Source: CAZFUY01 sp964522445
GTDB lineage: Bacteria; Pseudomonadota; Gammaproteobacteria; SZUA-229
Assembly: GCA_964522445.1 (NCBI GenBank)
Contig: CAZFUY010000011.1
Coordinates: 1-41,266 of the forward strand
DNA length: 41,266 bases
Reading direction: 5' to 3'
Made by a program: the position numbers and the translations under genes. Below the pieces are notes generated by a model. The model saw only the letters and a list, made by a program, of their open reading frames with translations, did not search any database and was not told the origin of the DNA. This document shows positions 35,900 to 41,266 of this stretch, in pieces (within the stretch, counting starts at the first letter, position 1; every line of letters starts with the position of its first letter).

Positions 35900-36274
35900 T
35901 CATTCTTCTGGAATATCTGAATCAGCATCCGTTGATCTGGCTTTGGCAATTAACGCATCCATTGATGTGCCACGCTCAAGACTACTGTCATAGATAAATT
36001 TTAATGACGGAACAATACGAGAACGAATACGACGGGATAACTGACGGCGTAAAAAACCAGCCGCATTAGATAATGCCTGCTGCGTTTCCTTGTGTTTTTT
36101 ATCATCCATTACAGTAAAGTAAATCACCGCATTACTTAAGTCTCTACTCACTTTTACAGCAGTGAAAGACACCCAGCTTACACGCGGATCTCTTATTTCA
36201 TCGCGAATGAGTTCAGACAATTCGCGACGAATCTGTTCCGCCATGCGTTGTGAGCGTGAAAATTCTTTTGGCAT
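35900..36274 (-). CDS. rbfA: 30S ribosome-binding factor A
   Basis: RbfA helps late 16S rRNA maturation and 30S assembly and matters in the cold. The 124 residues contain the KH-like fold signatures: QRMAEQIRRELSELIRDEIR at the N-terminus, DPRVSWVSFTAVKVSRDLSNA in the middle, and LRRQLSRRIRSRIVPSLKFIYDSS towards the end. The C-terminal tail is acidic. The gene follows infB by 16 bases and precedes truB, the conventional order. Confidence 0.97.
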   Translation of the reverse strand: MPKEFSRSQRMAEQIRRELSELIRDEIRDPRVSWVSFTAVKVSRDLSNAVIYFTVMDDKKHKETQQALSNAAGFLRRQLSRRIRSRIVPSLKFIYDSSLERGTSMDALIAKARSTDADSDIPEE

Positions 36275-36290
36275 AAAAGCTAACCTACAA

Positions 36291-38879
36291 CTAAAGCGTA
36301 CGCTCTACCTGAACACGTTCAAAGACTTCGATCTGATCACCCACTTTAACATCATTGTAGTTTTTAACACCAATACCACATTCAGTACCACTGCGCACAT
36401 CATCAACATCATCTTTAAATCGACGTAATGATTCCAGCTCACCTTCGTATATAACAACATTATCTCGTAATACACGAATGGGTTGACTACGCTTAATAAC
36501 ACCTTCAGTAACAATGGAGCCAGCAATTAAACCAAACTTGGGCGATTTGAAAATATCTTTAACTTCAGCCAGGCCAATAATATCTTCTCTAAACTCTGGA
36601 GCTAACATACCCGTTAATGATCGTTTCACTTCATCAATCAAATCATAAATTACGCTGTAATAATGTAAGTCTACGCCTCGTTCTGCAACAGATTTTCGAG
36701 CTGCCGCATCAGCACGCACATTAAAACCAAGTACGATTGCATTTGAAGCTGCAGCCAAACTGATATCCGTATCATTGATACCACCCACGCCACTGCCAAC
36801 AATAACCACATCTATTTCTTCATGATTTGCGGCAAGTTTTAATAGCGATTCTCGAATAGCTTCAAGGCTGCCCTGTACGTCTGCTTTTAATAATACATTA
36901 AGTACTTTAACTTCATCTTTGCCCATATTGGCAAACATGGATTCAAGCTTGGCCTGCTGCTGAGCGGCAAGCCTTACATTACGATCTTTATCGTGACGCA
37001 TTTCTGCTAACTCACGTGCAGAACGCTCATCTTTCATAACCTGAGTTGGATCACCGGCTGATGGTGTACCTGATAAACCTAAAACAACAACAGGGATAGA
37101 TGGCCCTGCTTCAGAAATCTGCTGACCATTTTCATCAAACATGACACGAACACGACCATATTCCTGACCAGCTAATAAGATATCACCTTTTTTCAGGCAG
37201 CCTTCCTGCACCAGAACTGTCGCTGTTACACCTCGGCCTTTATCCAGAGATGCTTCAATCACAAGACCTTTAGCAGGACCTGTTGCCGGCGCACCTAATT
37301 CCATAACTTCTGCTGTTAAGTTAATTGCTTCTAACAGCTCATCAATACCCTGACCTGTTTTTGCAGAAACATTAACAAATATATTTTCACCACCCCAGTC
37401 TTCTGGAATAACATCATGATTACCCAGTTCAGTTTTTACTCGATCAGGGTCGGCTTCTTCTTTATCCATTTTATTAACGGCAACAATCAATGGAACACCC
37501 GCCGCTTTAGAATGCTGAACCGCTTCAATGGTTTGTGGCATAACACCGTCATCAGCGGCAACAACCAGAATAACAATATCCGTTGCCTGCGCACCACGTG
37601 CTCGCATAGAAGTAAATGCAGCATGGCCTGGTGTGTCGAGGAAAGTAATAACACCGTTTTCAGTTTCTACATGATACGCACCAATGTGCTGTGTAATACC
37701 ACCGGCTTCACCCGCTGCAACTTTTGCTTCACGAATATAATCGAGCAATGAAGTTTTACCATGATCAACATGCCCCATAATTGTTACAACAGGGGGACGA
37801 TATGTCGCTTCAATTTCACTTGCCTGAGCCGTCTCAAGTAAAACATTTTCGCGATCATCTTCGCTCAATGAGATGGCTTTATGACCACATTCTTCAACAA
37901 CCAGTATCGCAGTGTCCTGATCAATAACCTGATTGATGGTTGCCATAACACCCATCTTCATCATGATTTTAATAAGCTCACCTGATTTCATATTCANNNN
38001 NNNNNNNNNNNNNNNNNNNNNNNNNNNNNNNNNNNNNNNNNNNNNNNNNNNNNNNNNNNNNNNNNNNNNNNNNNNNNNNNNNNNNNNNNNNNNNNNTTCA
38101 GGTATAGAAATCTCATGAACAACGGGTGCTACCGGTTTTTCAAAAGCATGTTTGGATACTGAATCAGCAGTTGCTCTTTGTTTTCTTGATGTTTTCTTCT
38201 TACGACCTGATTTCCCAGAAGCCACATGAATTTCTTTACGCCCATAACGGGTGTCAGACTTATCATGTTTTTTGCCTTTTTTAGCTTTAGCTGCATCTTT
38301 AGAAGGCTCAGCTTCTTTTTTATTAGCTGATTCTTTCTCAGCTTTAAATCGTGCTTCTGCTTCAGCTTTTACTTTGGCTTCTGCTTCAGCTTTGGCTTTT
38401 TCTTCTGCTTCTAATTTGGCTTTTTCTTCTGCTTCTAATTTTTCTTTAGCCGCCTGCTCTGCTTTAAGACGTGACTCCTGATCCGCTTTTTCACGATCAA
38501 GATCTCTTTGTTCTTTTTCCGCCATTAAACGATCAAGCTCAACCTTTTCATCACTGACATCAGCTTCACTTAGTTTTACGTAAGTACGTTTTTTGCGTAC
38601 TTCAACATTAACCGTTTTACGATTACTACCCGACAACTTGAGTTCGGATGTCGTTTTACGTTTTAATGTAATCTTCTGCTTAACTTTTGCTTCGCCTTCG
38701 CCACCTGAGCTTTTACCATGGCTATTACGCAGGAAATCCAGCAGCTTCATTTTTTCATCATCGCTCACCAGCGAATCTGCATTTTCAGCGACGAGTCCTG
38801 CTTCTTTTAATTGCTCCAGTAATTTTTCTACCGGGGCTCCAACAACTTCCGCGAGTTGTTTGACCGTTACATCAGACAT
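36291..38879 (-). CDS. infB: Translation initiation factor IF-2 (contains a scaffold gap)
   Basis: IF-2 is the GTPase that brings fMet-tRNA to the 30S subunit. The N-terminal IF2_N domain (VTVKQLAEVVGAPVEKLLEQ) is followed by a Lys/Glu/Ala-rich helical linker (about 125-200), a second N-domain, and the G domain with GHVDHGKTS (near 365), DTPGHAAF, NKMDKEEAD and SAKTGQGIDELL. The C-terminal domains end near VFERVQVERTL. The ATG has GGAGGAG about eight bases upstream, and the gene lies 20 bases after nusA. The N block at 37997-38096 falls in the second N-domain and reads through in frame. Comparison with E. coli IF-2 (IPETITVAELANKM) suggests only about ten residues plus one base are really missing, so the true length is nearer 839 than 862 residues. 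Confidence 0.96.
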   Translation of the reverse strand: MSDVTVKQLAEVVGAPVEKLLEQLKEAGLVAENADSLVSDDEKMKLLDFLRNSHGKSSGGEGEAKVKQKITLKRKTTSELKLSGSNRKTVNVEVRKKRTYVKLSEADVSDEKVELDRLMAEKEQRDLDREKADQESRLKAEQAAKEKLEAEEKAKLEAEEKAKAEAEAKVKAEAEARFKAEKESANKKEAEPSKDAAKAKKGKKHDKSDTRYGRKEIHVASGKSGRKKKTSRKQRATADSVSKHAFEKPVAPVVHEISIPEXXXXXXXXXXXXXXXXXXXXXXXXXXXXXXXXXXNMKSGELIKIMMKMGVMATINQVIDQDTAILVVEECGHKAISLSEDDRENVLLETAQASEIEATYRPPVVTIMGHVDHGKTSLLDYIREAKVAAGEAGGITQHIGAYHVETENGVITFLDTPGHAAFTSMRARGAQATDIVILVVAADDGVMPQTIEAVQHSKAAGVPLIVAVNKMDKEEADPDRVKTELGNHDVIPEDWGGENIFVNVSAKTGQGIDELLEAINLTAEVMELGAPATGPAKGLVIEASLDKGRGVTATVLVQEGCLKKGDILLAGQEYGRVRVMFDENGQQISEAGPSIPVVVLGLSGTPSAGDPTQVMKDERSARELAEMRHDKDRNVRLAAQQQAKLESMFANMGKDEVKVLNVLLKADVQGSLEAIRESLLKLAANHEEIDVVIVGSGVGGINDTDISLAAASNAIVLGFNVRADAAARKSVAERGVDLHYYSVIYDLIDEVKRSLTGMLAPEFREDIIGLAEVKDIFKSPKFGLIAGSIVTEGVIKRSQPIRVLRDNVVIYEGELESLRRFKDDVDDVRSGTECGIGVKNYNDVKVGDQIEVFERVQVERTL
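37997..38096. other. Scaffold gap of 100 N inside infB
   Basis: Exactly 100 N. The minus-strand frame reads ...EISIPE before the gap and (N)TG-AAT-ATG-AAA after it. In E. coli IF-2 the space between IPE and the corresponding Met is ten residues, so about 31 bases are expected. That number equals 100 modulo 3, which explains why the frame survives the placeholder. Confidence 0.95.
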
Positions 38880-38899
38880 ATCTCTTCTCCTCCCCCCAG

Positions 38900-40417
38900 T
38901 TATTGGCCAACCTGGTTTGTATCATTCGTTTCATTCTCAAACCAGGGTGCTCGTGCTGTCATAATCAGTTTCGCTGCACGCTCATCTGTCATACCTTCAA
39001 TTTCAAGCAGTTCATCAACCGCCTGCTCTGCAAGATCTTCCATTGTGCAGATTCTTTTTTCTGCCAGTTTATAGGCCAGATCATTATCCATGCCATCCAT
39101 TTCAAGTAAATCCTGTTGAGGCTCTGCAATGCTTTCTTCTGTTGAGATCGCTTTTGTTAACAATGCATCCCTTGCACGACCCCGTAATTCATCAACAATG
39201 TCTTCATCAAATTCTTCAATATCCAGCATTTCCTGCTCTGGCACATAGGCCACTTCTTCAATGCTTGAGAAACCTTCTGCTACCAGAATAGCCGCAACTT
39301 CTTCATCCACATCCAGCTGCTCCATAAGCATAGTAACCAGCTCTTTAGTTTCAGTTTCAGCTTTAGAGTCCATATCTGTTGAACTCATAATATTCAGTTC
39401 CCAACCTGTCAACTGACTGGCCATACGAATATTCTGACCACCGCGACCAATGGCCTGTGAAAGTTTTTCATCTTCAACAGCTATATCCATCGTATGCTTA
39501 TCTTCATCAACAACAATAGATACCACTTCAGCGGGTGACATTGCATTGATAACAAACTGTGCCGGTGATTCATCCCAGAGGATAATATCAACGCGCTCTC
39601 CAGCCAGTTCATTAGATACCGACTGCACACGTGAGCCACGCATGCCGACACATGCACCCACTGGATCCATGCGAGCATCATTTGATTTAACTGCAATTTT
39701 GGCACGAGCACCTGGATCACGCGCACCACTGACTATTTCGATTAGATCCTGACCCACTTCAGGTACTTCGATTTTAAATAATTCAACCAGAAATTCTGGT
39801 GCTGTACGACTCACAAATAACTGTGGACCACGATTTTCTGCGCGTACTTCTTTTAGATAGCCACGTAAGCGATCACCCGGACGCACAGCCTCACGAGGAA
39901 TCATTTCTTCTCGTGGAATAAAGGCTTCTACATTATCGCCCAGATCAATATAGGCATTGCCACGTTCTACACGTTTAACCGTACCCATAACAAGTTCGCC
40001 CACTCTATCCTGAAAGGCTTCAATAATACGAGCGCGTTCAGCTTCACGTACTTTTTGAACAATAACCTGTTTAGCGGTTTGTGCTGCGATTCGGCCAAAT
40101 TCAACAGAATCGATGGGTTCTTCTACAAAACCACCTAATTCAATATCGGGATCATCAATTTGAGCGGCTTCTAATGTAATCTGGCGCAGAGGATATTCCA
40201 GACCGCCTTCTTCTAATTCTTCAGCCACTTCCCACTGACGAAAAGTATCATAATCACCTGTCTCACGATCAATTTGTACACGAGCCGCAATATCTTTACC
40301 CTGTTTTTTACGGGTCGCTGTCGCCAGAGCTGCTTCTATAGCTCCAAAAATAACGTCCTTATCAACGTTTTTCTCATTCGAAACAGCGTCGACCACATAT
40401 AGAATTTCTTTATTCAT
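38900..40417 (-). CDS. nusA: Transcription termination/antitermination factor NusA
   Basis: NusA binds RNA polymerase and controls pausing, termination and antitermination. I start at the ATG at 40417 (MNKEILYVVDAVSNEK, matching E. coli MNKEILAVVEAVSNEK), with GGAG six bases upstream, instead of the frame's start four codons earlier. The 505 residues hold the N-terminal polymerase-binding domain, an S1 domain (GTVKRVERGNAYIDLGDNVE), two KH domains (VGACVGMRGSRVQSV and IGRGGQNIRMASQLTG) and two C-terminal acidic repeats with helix-hairpin-helix character, the gammaproteobacterial long form. A REP-like unit lies in the 95-base spacer after rimP. Confidence 0.98.
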   Translation of the reverse strand: MNKEILYVVDAVSNEKNVDKDVIFGAIEAALATATRKKQGKDIAARVQIDRETGDYDTFRQWEVAEELEEGGLEYPLRQITLEAAQIDDPDIELGGFVEEPIDSVEFGRIAAQTAKQVIVQKVREAERARIIEAFQDRVGELVMGTVKRVERGNAYIDLGDNVEAFIPREEMIPREAVRPGDRLRGYLKEVRAENRGPQLFVSRTAPEFLVELFKIEVPEVGQDLIEIVSGARDPGARAKIAVKSNDARMDPVGACVGMRGSRVQSVSNELAGERVDIILWDESPAQFVINAMSPAEVVSIVVDEDKHTMDIAVEDEKLSQAIGRGGQNIRMASQLTGWELNIMSSTDMDSKAETETKELVTMLMEQLDVDEEVAAILVAEGFSSIEEVAYVPEQEMLDIEEFDEDIVDELRGRARDALLTKAISTEESIAEPQQDLLEMDGMDNDLAYKLAEKRICTMEDLAEQAVDELLEIEGMTDERAAKLIMTARAPWFENETNDTNQVGQ

Positions 40418-40478
40418 GTCCGGCTCCACTCATGTACATAATTAAACTTTATATCCAGTATTTTTAATCTATTTTTTA

Positions 40479-40506
40479 TCATCCCTCGGCTACGCCCGGG
40501 ATAACA
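40479..40506. repeat. REP-like palindromic unit
   Basis: A third, more divergent copy, TCATCCCTCGGCTA followed by CGCCCGGGATAACA, with ATCCC/GGGAT arms, in the rimP-nusA spacer. In an mRNA it would form a small hairpin between the two genes. Confidence 0.6.
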
Positions 40507-40512
40507 AACACT

Positions 40513-40974
40513 TTAAAACTTCGGCACTAGTCGTGCTTTCTCAATACCACCAAAAGGCAGATATTCAGTCTCACCATCAATTTCAACTAATACATCATTA
40601 TCTTTCAGGCCTAATAATTTACCTGTAAAATTACGCTGTCCCTCAAGGGTTGGCATAGATAATTTTATTTTTACCATCTCACCGCTAAAACGCTCAAAAT
40701 CGTCCGCTTTTCTTAACGGACGATCTAGCCCCGGAGATGATATTTCCAGATTAAAATGCCCGGGAACAGGATCTTCTACATCCAGCATGGCACTTATTTG
40801 ACGACTTACCGCTGTGCAATCTTCTACCTGAATGCCATTTTCATGATCAATGTATATTCTTAACAGGCCATTTTGTGGGTGTGGCCTAAATTCTATATCG
40901 ACCACCTCATAACCCAGACCCTCAACTACAGGTTCTATTAAAGACCAGAGATCACTTGCTTGTTTACCTGCCAT
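40513..40974 (-). CDS. rimP: Ribosome maturation factor RimP
   Basis: RimP acts in 30S subunit maturation. From the ATG at 40974 the protein has 153 residues (E. coli about 150). A GTG four codons upstream is the alternative, but GAGG lies only two bases before it, too close to serve. Signatures: LIEPVVEGLGYEVVDIEF, GLLRIYIDHENGIQVEDC, then EISSPGLDRPLRKADDFERF, which contains the RimP hallmark SPGLDRPL. The C-terminal domain is SH3-like (GKLLGLKDNDVLVEIDG). First protein gene after tRNA-fMet, as in E. coli metY-rimP-nusA; three hairpins precede it. Confidence 0.96.
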   Translation of the reverse strand: MAGKQASDLWSLIEPVVEGLGYEVVDIEFRPHPQNGLLRIYIDHENGIQVEDCTAVSRQISAMLDVEDPVPGHFNLEISSPGLDRPLRKADDFERFSGEMVKIKLSMPTLEGQRNFTGKLLGLKDNDVLVEIDGETEYLPFGGIEKARLVPKF

Positions 40975-41011
40975 TTGTCCCGGCACAACCTCATATTATT
41001 TATGCTCACAC

Positions 41012-41037
41012 AAAAAAAGGGCATAATGCCCTTTATC
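41012..41037 (-). terminator. Intrinsic terminator/attenuator before rimP
   Basis: On the minus strand AAAGGGC-ATTAT-GCCCTTT is followed by a run of T. It lies about 40 bases before the rimP start, between the tRNA region and rimP. It could end the tRNA-fMet transcript or act as an attenuator of the rimP-nusA-infB message, in keeping with the known self-control of nusA in enterics. Confidence 0.75.
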
Positions 41038-41046
41038 CTGCATCCC

Positions 41047-41069
41047 TCCACCACTACAGAGTGGCTGGA
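41047..41069 (-). other. Hairpin in rimP leader
   Basis: TCCA-CCACT and AGTGG-C-TGGA pair around a four-base loop (one bulge). It stands between two terminator-like hairpins, giving three stems in a row in 90 bases, a layout fit for attenuation or RNA processing. Confidence 0.45.
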
Positions 41070-41072
41070 ACA

Positions 41073-41100
41073 GAAAGGCCTCGTAATAACGAGGCCTTTC
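41073..41100 (-). terminator. Strong hairpin after tRNA region, terminator-like
   Basis: AAAGGCCTCGT / ACGAGGCCTTT form an eleven-pair stem with a four-base loop (41074-41099). The T run after it on the minus strand is short and broken, so termination may be partial. Suited to end the tRNA-fMet transcript. Confidence 0.6.
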
Positions 41101-41106
41101 AAAATT

Positions 41107-41139
41107 TGGTAGCGGGCGAGATTTTAACCTACGACCTTC
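41107..41139 (-). pseudogene. Decayed duplicate of tRNA-fMet 3' end
   Basis: The minus strand repeats the 3' half of the neighbouring tRNA (GAAGGTCGTAGGTT...CCGCTACCA) but with TTAAAAT for TTCAAAT in the T loop and two bases lost in the T stem/acceptor, so it cannot fold. The flanking bases to the left (AAATTT on the plus strand) are also shared. To its right (41140-41190) are anticodon-arm remnants in both orientations, including ATGAGACCGAC facing GTCGGGTTCAT. It looks like an old partial duplication, broken by insertion and inversion. Confidence 0.6.
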
Positions 41140-41231
41140 CCATGGGATATAAACCATGAGACCGACTACTCGTCGGGTTCATAAACCGAAGCCCCTTGCG
41201 GAACTAACCAATTATGAACCTGATATAAATT

Positions 41232-41266
<35 letters not shown>

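Noticed and set aside
41107..41190. A second working tRNA
   Set aside because: The T loop lacks the conserved TTC, the T stem has lost bases, and no D arm or matching 5' acceptor strand can be found.

Overview
The window reads as a piece of a draft, AT-rich gammaproteobacterial genome, perhaps a metagenome bin, because two exact 100-N scaffold gaps remain. The gammaproteobacterial assignment rests on the classical translation cluster at the right end (tRNA-fMet, rimP, nusA, infB, rbfA, truB, rpsO, pnp), which keeps the order known from enterics and their relatives. I cannot name the genus. Almost everything is on the minus strand, so transcription runs right to left.

Right part (about 30.3-41.3 kb): the 3' end of tRNA-fMet at the window edge, a decayed duplicate of its 3' end, three hairpins that look like terminators or attenuators, then rimP-nusA-infB-rbfA-truB. 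A single plus-strand gene for a secreted IPT/TIG-like protein sits between truB and rpsO. rpsO has its own promoter. A long two-part hairpin lies between rpsO and pnp where enterics carry the RNase III autoregulatory site. pnp ends in a clear intrinsic terminator.

Left part (about 0.5-30.0 kb): eleven genes on one strand with ATGA overlaps or short gaps. They form one envelope-spanning system. In transcription order they are: a small secreted coiled-coil protein, a 630-aa exported TPR-like protein, a 1045-aa TPR lipoprotein, a 202-aa TPR lipoprotein, a 94-aa secreted protein, a TolQ/ExbB/MotA proton channel, two TolR/ExbD stators, a TonB-like protein with an AgmX/PglI-type C-terminal domain, a giant 4810-aa DUF11 repeat protein, and a 1703-aa outer-membrane protein with three OmpA-like domains before a large beta-barrel. 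The parts list resembles the Agl-Glt gliding/trafficking machinery of Myxococcus more than Tol-Pal or a TonB uptake system. It is joined here to a giant surface-type repeat protein.

Most striking details: one of the two ExbD-like proteins has Asn where the proton-carrying Asp should be while the other keeps Asp; the giant protein ends in an OmpA-like fold similar to its partner's; its core is a tandem duplication of a four-domain (about 2 kb) block; and a 138-bp near-palindromic element sits inside the operon just before the motor genes. Small GATCC-CTCGG-type palindromic repeats occur in three intergenic places. No CRISPR array, transposase or prophage gene was seen.
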